Below are positions 8,136 to 15,753 of a stretch of 64,000 nt of DNA, piece by piece (position 1 is the stretch's first letter; the number at the start of each line of letters is the position of its first letter). Made by a program: the position numbers and the translations under genes. Source of the stretch: Arthrobacter citreus (GTDB taxonomy: Bacteria > Actinomycetota > Actinomycetes > Actinomycetales > Micrococcaceae); the NCBI RefSeq assembly GCF_038405225.1, contig NZ_CP151657.1, positions 2,232,001 through 2,296,000 of the forward strand, written 5' to 3'. The notes under the pieces are model-generated. The model saw only the letters and a program-made list of their open reading frames with translations, was not told the origin of the DNA and did no database searches.

Positions 8136-8672
8136 TCATGCCGGCATTTGACTGACGGTGAGCGCGGCGGGAACGGTGGTTGTTCTGCCCAGAATCGATA
8201 CCGGGGTATTTGCCTTCAGTGTTGCCTTGACGCAAATGGTTTTGCTCTGCTCTTTGGCGATGACGCCCAAGTCCGGCATTCCGGCGTATGTGGCTGTCTC
8301 ACAGCTCTGGCCTGCAAGCGGCACCGTGGTCTGAATAGTCAGATATTCGGCGAAACCCTCAGTTGCCAGGCCAGCAGTAACTTTCGGTTTGACGGTCATC
8401 GCGCTGGTGGCATTCACCTTGTTGGTAACCACAAAACTGGTGAACGAGTTGCCGCCGGGCTTGATCTCCGCGAGATTGAGGGCCAGGGGCTGCGCCAGGG
8501 ATTTCATTTCCACGTTGTTCACCAGGATCCTGAAATCCGCGGACTGAACGGTTCCGGCGTTGGACGGAACCACCGCATTCCATAGTGCATAACTCCCCTG
8601 GACCGTCATGAGGCCAAGCACCACGGCCACGATGATCAAACCGGCCGCTTTCAGTGCTCGAAGGCTCTTCAT
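8136..8672 (-). CDS. SipW-dependent-type signal peptide exported protein (TasA/camelysin-like candidate)
   Basis: A 178-residue protein. The N-terminus has a short basic part and the hydrophobic run LIIVAVVLGLMTVQGSYALW, followed by NAVVPSNAGTVQSADF. This 'LW-N-x(4-6)-G-x-(I/V)-x-(S/A)-(A/G)-(D/E)-(F/L)' pattern is the hallmark of substrates of SipW-type peptidases such as TasA and CalY. The mature part is small, Thr/Val-rich and all-beta in appearance, with two Cys (SCETAT, TICVKA) that could pair. It lies 35 bases upstream of the signal peptidase gene on the same strand. I infer a surface or extracellular-fibre subunit. Confidence 0.7.
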   Translation of the reverse strand: MKSLRALKAAGLIIVAVVLGLMTVQGSYALWNAVVPSNAGTVQSADFRILVNNVEMKSLAQPLALNLAEIKPGGNSFTSFVVTNKVNATSAMTVKPKVTAGLATEGFAEYLTIQTTVPLAGQSCETATYAGMPDLGVIAKEQSKTICVKATLKANTPVSILGRTTTVPAALTVSQMPA

Positions 8673-8757
8673 CGGTTTTGTCTCCAGGGGGAACAGGCTG
8701 TGCGCGGAGCATGCGCGCCGCGCACAGCCGGGGGTTAGAACAAGATGGTGCTTGGAA

Positions 8758-9345
8758 CTACGGGGTGGTGACCGGAGCGGGAGCCTGGGTGGCGGTGGTG
8801 GCGGTCGGGACGTTCTGCTCCAGCTTGAAGCCGACGCCGCTCAGGGCCTGTGTCTGCGTCATGGAAGCGGTGGTGTTTGAGCTCATGTTGGTGAAGTCAA
8901 CCACCAGGCGGGCCTTGACGGTCTGGACGCCGGCTGCGAGCTGCAGCGGGGTGGCGGTGACGCCGGAGGTTGCGGGGGTCCAGCTGGTGCCATTGTTGGT
9001 GCTGTATTCCATGGTGATGTTCGCCTCGTTGCCGAAGGCCTTGGCAACCGCATCCGTGGTCTTCAGGTTGGCGGTGATCCGGTCTCCAACCAGGGTGACC
9101 GCGAGGTCCTGCGAGTAGGTCAGCTTCTCGCCGGGAACCATCTTGTAATCTGCAACCCGGATGGCGCCGGCCGTCATGTTGCTGGCCCAGGTTCCGGTGC
9201 CAGCCGTCATCTTCAGCTCACCGGCAGCGATGGTGCCGGCGTTGGCTGCCTGGGTCGCGTTCCAGGTGGCGAGGGTTCCGCCGCCGCCGAGAAGCAGTGC
9301 TACGCCTACGCCGGTTGCCAGTGCGCCTTTAGCCATCTTGTTCAT
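8758..9345 (-). CDS. Alternate-type signal peptide exported protein (RER_14450-like family)
   Basis: A 195-residue protein, first gene of the minus-strand cluster. The leader GALATGVGVALLLGGGGTLATW is followed by NATQAANAGTIAAGELKM, the same cleavage-region pattern as the gene at 8136-8672. Actinobacterial proteins of this kind are described as alternate signal-mediated exported proteins that occur next to a SipW-like peptidase. The mature part is Thr/Ala/Asn-rich, has no Cys, and ends in a Thr/Ala/Pro tail. An AAGGGG ribosome binding site precedes the ATG. By composition and first position it is the best candidate for the major, abundant subunit. Confidence 0.72.
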   Translation of the reverse strand: MNKMAKGALATGVGVALLLGGGGTLATWNATQAANAGTIAAGELKMTAGTGTWASNMTAGAIRVADYKMVPGEKLTYSQDLAVTLVGDRITANLKTTDAVAKAFGNEANITMEYSTNNGTSWTPATSGVTATPLQLAAGVQTVKARLVVDFTNMSSNTTASMTQTQALSGVGFKLEQNVPTATTATQAPAPVTTP

Positions 9346-9370
9346 TGTGTTCCCCTTGTTCGTTTTGCTT

Positions 9371-9381
9371 GAAACCGTTTC
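9371..9381. promoter_or_regulatory. Palindrome upstream of the SipW cluster
   Basis: GAAAC-C-GTTTC is a perfect palindrome with one central base, 26 bases upstream of the first cluster gene. It resembles LacI-type half sites, although those usually have an even-numbered centre. It is a candidate operator; no regulator gene is adjacent. Confidence 0.35.
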
Positions 9382-9539
9382 GGCCTAGGAAGGTTTTCCT
9401 TGCCGCTGGGTATTACTTTGCCGCCCGGTCCTCAAGAAACAACGCGTCCTTCCCACAGGGTTCTTGCAACGTTTGGCCAAAGCTCAAGGGCCACACAAGG
9501 TAACCTCAACATCAGCGCAATCAGCCCGGAATCGACCCG

Positions 9540-9615
9540 AAAACACTCGGATTCGACGCTGAAAGCACCCGCAAAGCAGTCCAAAAGCACGCATAAACAG
9601 CACAAAAACCCGAAA
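9540..9615. promoter_or_regulatory. Helically phased A-tracts (possible bent DNA)
   Basis: Runs of three to five A occur at 9562-9564, 9573-9575, 9583-9586, 9595-9597, 9604-9608 and 9613-9615, spaced about 10-11 bases centre to centre except the last. A-tracts in phase with the helix cause intrinsic curvature. The element lies just upstream of the phosphatase gene at 9641. Confidence 0.4.
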
Positions 9616-9640
9616 CCGGCACGATCTGAAGCCCGAGGAC

Positions 9641-10216
9641 ATGAGCACCAACACCCCGTTCCGCATCCTGACCGTCTGCACCGGCAACATCTGCCGCTCC
9701 CCCATGGCCGAGCGCCTGCTCCAGACCGGCTTCGATCAGATGGCCCCGGGAGAGTTCACGGTGGCGAGCGCCGGCACCGGCGCCCTGGTGGGCTCGGGCA
9801 TCGAACCCCACGTGGCCGGGTTCATCCATGTCTTCGGCGCGGACTCCAGCAACTTTGTCTCCCGCCAGCTCAACGCCAACATCCTCGCCGGCCAGGGTCT
9901 GGTGCTCGCGCTCACCCGGGCGCACCGCAGCAAGATCGTGGAGTTGGCCCCGGGCCTGCTGCGCCGCACCTTCACGCTGCGCGAGTTGGCCCGGCTCCTT
10001 CCGTTGGTGGAGGGACAGCGCGACGTCGGCGCCTCCGAACGCTGGACAGCGGCTGTCGCCAGGGCACTGCGGCTGCGCACCGCAAACCCGGTGGGTCCGG
10101 AAGAGGACGACGTCGTGGACCCCTACCGCCGCAGCGAGGACGTGTACCAGCAGATGGTCCACCAGCTCACGCCGGCCGTGGACACTCTGCTGTCCTGGGA
10201 ACGCAAGCACCGGTGA
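9641..10216 (+). CDS. Low-molecular-weight protein-tyrosine phosphatase
   Basis: A 191-residue cytoplasmic enzyme that removes phosphate from phosphotyrosine. The P-loop CTGNICRS gives nucleophile Cys13 and Arg19 at the usual N-terminal position, and the general-acid Asp160-Pro161 (VVDPYRRS) is present. A GAGGA ribosome binding site precedes the ATG. It is longer than the 150-160 residues typical of the family, with extra sequence in the middle. In actinobacteria such enzymes often act opposite BY-type tyrosine kinases in capsule export. One such kinase is encoded at 34929-36440, but a link is only inference. The stop overlaps the start of the VanZ-like gene. Confidence 0.9.
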   Translation: MSTNTPFRILTVCTGNICRSPMAERLLQTGFDQMAPGEFTVASAGTGALVGSGIEPHVAGFIHVFGADSSNFVSRQLNANILAGQGLVLALTRAHRSKIVELAPGLLRRTFTLRELARLLPLVEGQRDVGASERWTAAVARALRLRTANPVGPEEDDVVDPYRRSEDVYQQMVHQLTPAVDTLLSWERKHR

Positions 10217-10719
10217 CGGAGACCCAGCCCGTGTCTTTTCCTCCGCCGCCCCCGCCGCAGCCCGCCCCGGGTCCGTCCCGGCGGGTGCGGCAGCGCCGAA
10301 CGCTGGCTGCACTTTTTCTCCTCTATATAGGAGTGCTCGCGCTCGTGGTGTTCTGGCCCTCCCCCGTGGACCAGGATTCCGCCGGCACACTCAAGGCTGT
10401 CCTGCGCAGGCTCCACGGCATGGGGGTTCCCGGCTGGGTCAACTACTCCTTTGTGGAGAACTTGGCCAACGTCCTGATGTTTGTGCCCTTTGGGCTGCTC
10501 GCCGCCGCCTGGCTGCCCGAACGGCGCATTTGGCTGGCCGCAGCCGGCGGCATTGTGGCCTCCTGCCTGATTGAGTCCGCGCAGGCACTCCTGCTGCCCA
10601 ACCGCTTCGCCACAATTTACGACGTGACCGCTAACTCCCTCGGCGCCGCCCTGGGCTGCATCGTCGTCTACGCTTGGCACAGCCGCCGCAGAGATTACCT
10701 GTCCACTACCGCCCCGTAG
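10213..10719 (+). CDS. VanZ-like membrane protein
   Basis: A 168-residue protein. The GTG start overlaps the phosphatase stop (GTGA), which indicates translational coupling. A Pro-rich cytoplasmic N-terminus (about 25 residues) is followed by four hydrophobic segments. The family signature is visible as NLANVLMFVPFGLLAA and CLIESAQALLLPNRFATIYDVTANSLGA. VanZ-family proteins are linked to teicoplanin resistance in enterococci, but most members have no known role; some affect envelope permeability. Confidence 0.85.
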   Translation: MTETQPVSFPPPPPPQPAPGPSRRVRQRRTLAALFLLYIGVLALVVFWPSPVDQDSAGTLKAVLRRLHGMGVPGWVNYSFVENLANVLMFVPFGLLAAAWLPERRIWLAAAGGIVASCLIESAQALLLPNRFATIYDVTANSLGAALGCIVVYAWHSRRRDYLSTTAP

Positions 10720-10796
10720 CAGACAGGCTAGGTAGACCGACGAATTCACCATCCTGCCGGTATATCAGCAATCCCGAATCCGGCGCATAATCAGGC

Positions 10797-11483
10797 ATGC
10801 CCAATCTTCCTTGGGAAGCTTTGCTGACGTTGCTCGGGATTCTCGCTGCTTCCCTCCCGCAGTTAACGTCCCATAACAGGCTCACGAAGCGGATTACTTT
10901 TTGGACGGGCCAGGTTGGGTCGTTAGAGCCCGGATATGAGCGGGACGTTGCCGAAGGCCTCCGTCGTGAAGCCACTGGACGTTTACTCGCGCTGGAGGTG
11001 TACCCGGCGTGGAAGCTCCTCGGGCCGCTTTACTTCGGCGTACTGGCTTTACTATTAGCTGTTCTCATCGGTATAGCCATAGGGGAATCTATTGAATCGC
11101 GGCTGGTTATCGGTTTTTGGGCTTTGTCAACAGCCACGGTTATGGGATTTTCAGTTTTTCGCATCTCCCAAGTCGTTCGTTCCCGGCAGCTAGTGACAGC
11201 GCAGTACCTGGGCGGGGAGGTGATTCACCCTGAGGAGCACTTTCTCGATCCGACAACATGGAAACAGAGAACCGGAATGGTGATCGGGCCGGGCGGGCTC
11301 TCCATTGTCCTCATTGATCGAGTGGCATGGATGGTTGATCCGGGCCGGCCGCCGTTAGTCGTCGAGCCCCTGACAGCTTACGGACTGGTCCTCCTCATTG
11401 TGGGCTTTTCCATGTCAGCGTCGCTTTTCACCGCGGGGAAATTGAAACCAGAGTATCCCCGCACGCTTCGCAAAGGCGCGTGA
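10797..11483 (+). CDS. Membrane protein of unknown function
   Basis: A 228-residue protein with an N-terminal hydrophobic segment, a basic/charged stretch (RDVAEGLRREATGRLLALEVYP), two adjacent transmembrane helices (about residues 78-125) and another near the C-terminus (about 195-215). Codon use is less GC-biased than in the neighbours (several TTA/TTG Leu codons), and no ribosome binding site is obvious before the ATG. Both suggest a gene of recent origin or transfer. I do not recognise a family. Confidence 0.6.
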   Translation: MPNLPWEALLTLLGILAASLPQLTSHNRLTKRITFWTGQVGSLEPGYERDVAEGLRREATGRLLALEVYPAWKLLGPLYFGVLALLLAVLIGIAIGESIESRLVIGFWALSTATVMGFSVFRISQVVRSRQLVTAQYLGGEVIHPEEHFLDPTTWKQRTGMVIGPGGLSIVLIDRVAWMVDPGRPPLVVEPLTAYGLVLLIVGFSMSASLFTAGKLKPEYPRTLRKGA

Positions 11484-11540
11484 TGGTAAAGCCCGAGATT
11501 TTGGGCGGAACCCACAAGTCCCGCCGAAATAGCAACAAAT

Positions 11541-11564
11541 GCAGTTCTCAGCGCTCAGAACTGC
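11541..11564. terminator. Inverted repeat, possible terminator or transcript-end hairpin
   Basis: GCAGTTCT and AGAACTGC form a perfect 8-bp stem around an 8-base centre that itself contains AGCGCT. It lies 58 bases after the stop of the membrane protein gene. No run of T follows, so intrinsic termination would be weak. It may belong to the repeat element that begins seven bases later. Confidence 0.4.
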
Positions 11565-11570
11565 ACTTAC

Positions 11571-11609
11571 TGCCACTTCGCGGGTAGGAAGGGGTGCCAC
11601 TTCGCGGGT
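11571..11609. repeat. Two direct copies of TGCCACTTCGCGGGT
   Basis: Identical 15-base copies at 11571-11585 and 11595-11609, spaced 24 bases start to start, with a similar purine-rich segment after each (AGGAAGGGG, GAGGAAAGGGG). Together with the hairpin just upstream they may be part of a dispersed intergenic repeat. Confidence 0.65.
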
Positions 11610-11858
11610 GAGGAAAGGGGCCGACGGCGCAGGGCAGGACTACTTGTAAACCCCCGCCGGGAATCTTGCCCCGATCTTGCGTCTTCGCGGGGGCAGTTCC
11701 TGAGCTAGCACTGGCATTGTTCTAAACATCAAGCAGCCTTACGAAACACCCAGCCCCGCCGCGACGAACAGCGGCCACCCGAGCGGAGGACCCCCCATGG
11801 CTCCGATAGCATCCGCTTTCCTCCGCCCGCATCCTTGGGCGGCAGCCGGAGTTTGTCG

Positions 11859-12221
11859 ATGATGGCCACGGCCGCACACGGCCCGGACCTTATTGCCCGT
11901 GAACAGCTCCTGGATCTGACCGACCAGCTCGGCCCGGCGTCCTGCCGCGAGTTCATCAACAACTACATCACGCTGTGGGAGTCCCGCTACGACCGCCTGT
12001 ACCGGGCGGTGACAGGAGCGGACGACGCCGCCGCCATGGACGTGGTGCTCAGCATCAAGATCTCCAGTGAAATGGCCGGCGCCAAACGCCTCGCCGAGCT
12101 GGCTCACAGCGCCCAGCAGCGTCTGGCGCGCTTCGGCGCCGCTGAGCTGGCGTCCATGCTCGCGCTGTTCGCCGCCTGCGGCCGGGAAACCATGGCCTGC
12201 CTGCTGGCGTCCCTGGATTAA
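11859..12221 (+). CDS. HPt-like protein lacking the phospho-acceptor histidine
   Basis: A 120-residue, mostly helical protein. The ATG at 11859 follows GGAG by six bases. Residues 62-78 (VVLSIKISSEMAGAKRL) align well with the HPt consensus A-H-S-L-K-G-S-S-x-x-x-G-A-x-x-L, but Leu64 occupies the position of the phosphorylated His and Ile68 that of the Gly. The rest, including the repeated LA(E/R)LA helices, suits a four-helix HPt bundle. It sits just upstream of a membrane histidine kinase. A protein that has lost phosphotransfer and acts by binding the kinase is a reasonable inference; the HPt assignment itself is by motif only. Confidence 0.6.
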   Translation: MMATAAHGPDLIAREQLLDLTDQLGPASCREFINNYITLWESRYDRLYRAVTGADDAAAMDVVLSIKISSEMAGAKRLAELAHSAQQRLARFGAAELASMLALFAACGRETMACLLASLD

Positions 12222-12314
12222 CAGCACCGCCGGACCAGCACCGCAAGCGCCGCCGGCACAGCCGGGTACCCTGAGATGAAGGCAGTTCGCTTATCAGGGG
12301 GAGTTCCACCAAAC

Positions 12315-14063
12315 ATGTCACGGCTTGCCACGCGCACCCTCACTATGCTTGGCCTGGACAAGGACTTCCACGACCTGACCCTGTCGCAGCGCGTGCGGAT
12401 CAGCCAGGGCCCCCTGGTCATCACCGTCGGCCTGCTCTGCATCATCTACGCCACCCTGCTGCCGGAAATCATAGCCCGCCCGCAGTTCCAGGCCGGCCTC
12501 GTGCTGCTGGTGCTGATCACCCTTGCCGCCGTCGTCGTGCCCTGGGACCGGCTGTGGTACGCCGCCTACTGGATCCTGCCGGTCCTGGACTTTGCCGCCG
12601 TCGGCCTGCTGTACCACGGCGGTTTTGGCCTTGCCACGGGCATTTACCTGCTGTGCGTTTTTCCGGTCTTCTGGCTGGCCTGGTCCCGTGTATCGGCCCT
12701 CGGCGCGCAGATCCTGAGCTTCGTCTGCCCGCTGATCATCGTCTGGCTGCCGGTGTTCGCCTCTCCTGAACCCGTCACCGGACAGCGCCTTGCCGCACCC
12801 ATCCTCGGCCCGCTCGTGACGCTGGCAGTCGCCATCACAGTGACTGTTATCCGGCAGGACATGGACGCCCGGCAGGCTGCCCTGGCCCACAAGGACCAGC
12901 TGTTGGAAGAGGCCCTGAGCCAGAGCACCGAACGGTCCCAGCTGCTCGACGTCGTCCTGAACGCAATCGACGTCGGCGTCCTGGTGGTCGGTCCCAACGG
13001 TTCCGCCGTGCACAAGAACGAGCGGATGCGGATGCTGGATGAGCGGATCCGGCCCGCCGGCATGAAGCACACCCAGGAAGAGGATCTGCTGTTCTTCGGC
13101 GCGGACCGCACCACCGCCCTCACCGCGGAGGAGCGTCCCATCGGCCGGGCGATGAAGGGCGAGGCTTTCCAGGACGTGTTGATCTGGGCCGGGCGGCCCG
13201 GTGACCTGATCGCACTGTCGTGCTCCGCGCGCATCCAGCGCAATGTCAATGGGTTCAACGGGGCCGTCATCGCGTTCAGCGACGTCACCGACCTGATGGA
13301 TGCACTGCGCGCCCGGGATGACTTTGTTTCCAGCGTCTCACATGAGCTGCGCACTCCCCTGACCTCGATCATCGGGTACCTGGAGCTGGCGCAGGACGAG
13401 GTGGAGGACACCGGTTTGACCGGCACCATTCCGCACGCCGTGGAGGTGGCCCAGCGCAACAGCGAGCGCCTGCTGAGCCTGGTCTCGGATCTGCTGGCGG
13501 CGGCCTCGGGCAGCGTCGCCCTGGATCCCCGCCCGGTCTCCGGGGAGGACCTGATCGGCGCGGGCCTGCGCTCGGCGTTGCCTCGGGCCGCGGCCGGCGG
13601 CGTGCTGCTCACCGCCGAGTTCGCCCCGGACCTGATCGTCCACGGCGATCCGGTGCGGCTGGCGCAGGTACTGGACAACCTGCTCTCCAACGCCATCAAA
13701 TACTCGCCCGACGGCGGCACGGTCACCGTGCGGTCCTGGACCGAGCCCGGCAGCGCCTACCTGCAGGTCCAGGACGCCGGCATGGGCATGAGCGAGGAGG
13801 ACCAGCGGGAACTGTTCACCAAGTTCTTCCGCACCGGCGCCGTCCGCCGGGCCGGAATCCCCGGCGCGGGCCTGGGCCTGGCCATCACCAAGAACATCAT
13901 TGAGGCCCACGGCGGAACCATCTCCCTGGTCAGCGCCCCGGGGAAAGGATCCACCTTTACCGTGTGCATTCCACAGCCGCCGCAGACGCCGTCGGCCACT
14001 GACGCACTGGAACCGTCCGCCGCGGATGTCGAAATCTCCGAAACTGCTTCGTCCCTGGAGTGA
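12315..14063 (+). CDS. Membrane sensor histidine kinase (orphan)
   Basis: A 582-residue protein. The ATG at 12315 is preferred because GGGGGAG lies 11 bases upstream; an in-frame ATG at 12276 is an alternative. Six or so transmembrane segments fill residues 30-200 (WDRLWYAAYWILPVLDFAAV is conserved with the paralogue at 24172). A short coiled coil and a PAS-like domain (about 210-330) follow. The HisKA box is SHELRTPLTSIIGYLE with His343, followed by the N box (LDNLLSNAIKYSPDGG), a G1-like DAGMGM and a G2-like GAGLGLAI. All kinase motifs are intact. No response regulator is adjacent; the degenerate HPt-like gene precedes it. Confidence 0.9.
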   Translation: MSRLATRTLTMLGLDKDFHDLTLSQRVRISQGPLVITVGLLCIIYATLLPEIIARPQFQAGLVLLVLITLAAVVVPWDRLWYAAYWILPVLDFAAVGLLYHGGFGLATGIYLLCVFPVFWLAWSRVSALGAQILSFVCPLIIVWLPVFASPEPVTGQRLAAPILGPLVTLAVAITVTVIRQDMDARQAALAHKDQLLEEALSQSTERSQLLDVVLNAIDVGVLVVGPNGSAVHKNERMRMLDERIRPAGMKHTQEEDLLFFGADRTTALTAEERPIGRAMKGEAFQDVLIWAGRPGDLIALSCSARIQRNVNGFNGAVIAFSDVTDLMDALRARDDFVSSVSHELRTPLTSIIGYLELAQDEVEDTGLTGTIPHAVEVAQRNSERLLSLVSDLLAAASGSVALDPRPVSGEDLIGAGLRSALPRAAAGGVLLTAEFAPDLIVHGDPVRLAQVLDNLLSNAIKYSPDGGTVTVRSWTEPGSAYLQVQDAGMGMSEEDQRELFTKFFRTGAVRRAGIPGAGLGLAITKNIIEAHGGTISLVSAPGKGSTFTVCIPQPPQTPSATDALEPSAADVEISETASSLE

Positions 14064-14123
14064 ACGCAGCCACAATGGCTGTGTCACAGGCAACTGTGCC
14101 GCAGGAATCCAAGGAGAAGCATC

Positions 14124-14531
14124 ATGGCCAAATATCTGTTGCTCAAGCACTACCGCGGCGCCCCGGCGGCCGTGAATGACGCGCCCATGGACCAGTGGAC
14201 GCCGGAGGAAATCTCCGCGCACATGCAGTACATGCAGGACTTCGCAGACCGTCTGACCGAAACGGGCGAGTACGTTGACGGTCAGGCGCTGTCCCCCGAG
14301 GGGACCTTTGTAAGGTACGACGGCGAGGGCCGCCCGCCGGTCACCGACGGCCCGTTCGCGGAGACCAAGGATCTGGTTGCCGGGTGGATGGTGCTCGACG
14401 TCGACAGCTACGACCACGCGATCGAGCTCGCCGGGGAACTGTCCGCGGCTCCGGGGCCGGCCGGCAAGCCGATCCATGAGTGGATCGAGGTCCGGCCCTT
14501 CCTCACCCCGCCGCTGACCGTCACGGAGTGA
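14124..14531 (+). CDS. YciI family (DGPF) protein
   Basis: A 135-residue protein with the DGPF signature (VTDGPFAETKDLVAGWMVLDV), the feature that names this branch of the YciI family (dimeric alpha-beta barrel). It begins MAKYLLLKHYRG. An AAGGAGAAGC ribosome binding site precedes the ATG. It lies seven bases upstream of an ECF sigma factor gene. Pairing of DGPF proteins with ECF42-type sigma factors is widely conserved; the DGPF protein is thought to act in the stress response governed by that sigma factor, although its reaction is not known. Confidence 0.9.
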   Translation: MAKYLLLKHYRGAPAAVNDAPMDQWTPEEISAHMQYMQDFADRLTETGEYVDGQALSPEGTFVRYDGEGRPPVTDGPFAETKDLVAGWMVLDVDSYDHAIELAGELSAAPGPAGKPIHEWIEVRPFLTPPLTVTE

Positions 14532-14538
14532 GGCCGGC

Positions 14539-15708
14539 ATGGCTGGCGCCGGTGCTCCCGGACTGGACGAGGTACTGCTGCGCACGCTGACCCCGCACGT
14601 GATAACCGCCGTCGTCCGCCGCGGAGCCGATTTCGCGGCGGCCGAGGACGCGGTCCAGGAAGCCCTCATCGAAGCTTTGCGCACCTGGCCGCAGCAGCAA
14701 CCGCGCGATCCTAAGGCGTGGCTGGTGACCGTGGCCTGGCGCAGGTTTCTCGACGCCGTGCGCGCCGGAGACTCGCGCCGGCAGCGGGAGTTGCGGGTGC
14801 ACACCGAACCCGCTCCCGGGCCCGTCGGCACGGCCGATGACACCCTGCAGCTGTATTTCCTCTGTGCCCATCCGCTTCTCAGCCCGTCCTCGGCGGTGGC
14901 GCTCACGCTGCGGGCCGTGGGCGGGCTGACCACCCGGCAGATTGCCGCCGCCTATCTGGTGGGTGAAACAACCATGGCGCAGCGGATCAGCCGCGCGAAG
15001 CGCCTGCTCACCGGACAGCGCCTCGATGCGCCCGGAGATGTGGCCACCGTGCTGCGGGTGCTGTATCTGGTGTTCAACGAGGGGTACTCCGGGGACGTGG
15101 ATCTGGCCGCCGAGGCGATCCGGCTCACCCGGCAGCTGGACGCCGGCATCAACCATCCGGAAGTGCAGGGCCTGCTGGCGCTCATGCTGCTCCACCATGC
15201 CCGCCGCGCCGCCCGCACCGGGGCCGCCGGGCAGCTAATACCGCTGGCCGAGCAGGACCGCAGCCGCTGGAACACCGCCCTCATTGCCGAGGGGGTGGGC
15301 ATCCTGCAGCGGGCACTGGCCCGGGACCGGCTCGGCGAGTTCCAGGCGCAGGCGGCCATCGCCGCGCTGCACGCCGATGCCCCGTCCGCCGGTGAGACGG
15401 ACTGGCCGCAGATCGTGGAGTGGTATGACGAGCTGGTGCGCCTCACCGGCAGCCCGGTGGCCCGGCTGAACCGGGCCGTTGCGGTGGGCGAGGCGGACGG
15501 GCCGCGCGCCGGGCTGGCGGCGCTGGCGGCCGTGGATCCCGCACTCCCCCGGCACACCGCCGCGCTGGCTTATCTGACCGAACGCGACGGCGATGCGCCG
15601 GCTGCGGCGGTGCTCTATGCCGAGGCAGCCCGGGCCGCCGCCAATGTGCAGGAGCGGGACCACCTGACACTGCAGGCGGCCCGGCTGAATGCAGCGCTGC
15701 GTGGCTGA
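14539..15708 (+). CDS. ECF42-type RNA polymerase sigma factor with C-terminal extension
   Basis: A 389-residue protein. Sigma region 2 is seen as ADFAAAEDAVQEALIEALRTWP and PKAWLVTVAWRRFLDAVR (residues about 30-75), and region 4 as GGLTTRQIAAAYLVGETTMAQRISRAKR (about 130-160). Beyond residue 190 is a long helical extension with TPR-like spacing (GLLALMLLHHARRAAR, ARLNRAVAVGEADGP, AAAVLYAEAARAA). This extension is typical of the ECF42 group and takes the place of an anti-sigma factor in control. The gene is transcribed with the DGPF gene, whose promoter it probably recognises. Confidence 0.9.
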   Translation: MAGAGAPGLDEVLLRTLTPHVITAVVRRGADFAAAEDAVQEALIEALRTWPQQQPRDPKAWLVTVAWRRFLDAVRAGDSRRQRELRVHTEPAPGPVGTADDTLQLYFLCAHPLLSPSSAVALTLRAVGGLTTRQIAAAYLVGETTMAQRISRAKRLLTGQRLDAPGDVATVLRVLYLVFNEGYSGDVDLAAEAIRLTRQLDAGINHPEVQGLLALMLLHHARRAARTGAAGQLIPLAEQDRSRWNTALIAEGVGILQRALARDRLGEFQAQAAIAALHADAPSAGETDWPQIVEWYDELVRLTGSPVARLNRAVAVGEADGPRAGLAALAAVDPALPRHTAALAYLTERDGDAPAAAVLYAEAARAAANVQERDHLTLQAARLNAALRG

Positions 15709-15753
15709 GGGCTCCCCCGACGCCAGCTATAGGCCCTCGTTCACTGCATGCCC

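Larger units (their letters stand above)
11484..11858. other. Non-coding region with hairpin and tandem repeat
   Basis: 375 bases without a convincing gene. The hairpin at 11541-11564 and the tandem repeat at 11571-11609 are listed separately. The right part should contain the promoter of the HPt-like gene; I see no clear consensus boxes. Confidence 0.5.

Noticed and set aside
13338-14933. Long minus-strand open frame across the kinase, YciI and sigma factor genes
   Set aside because: It spans three unrelated, motif-bearing genes on the other strand, a typical high-GC shadow.
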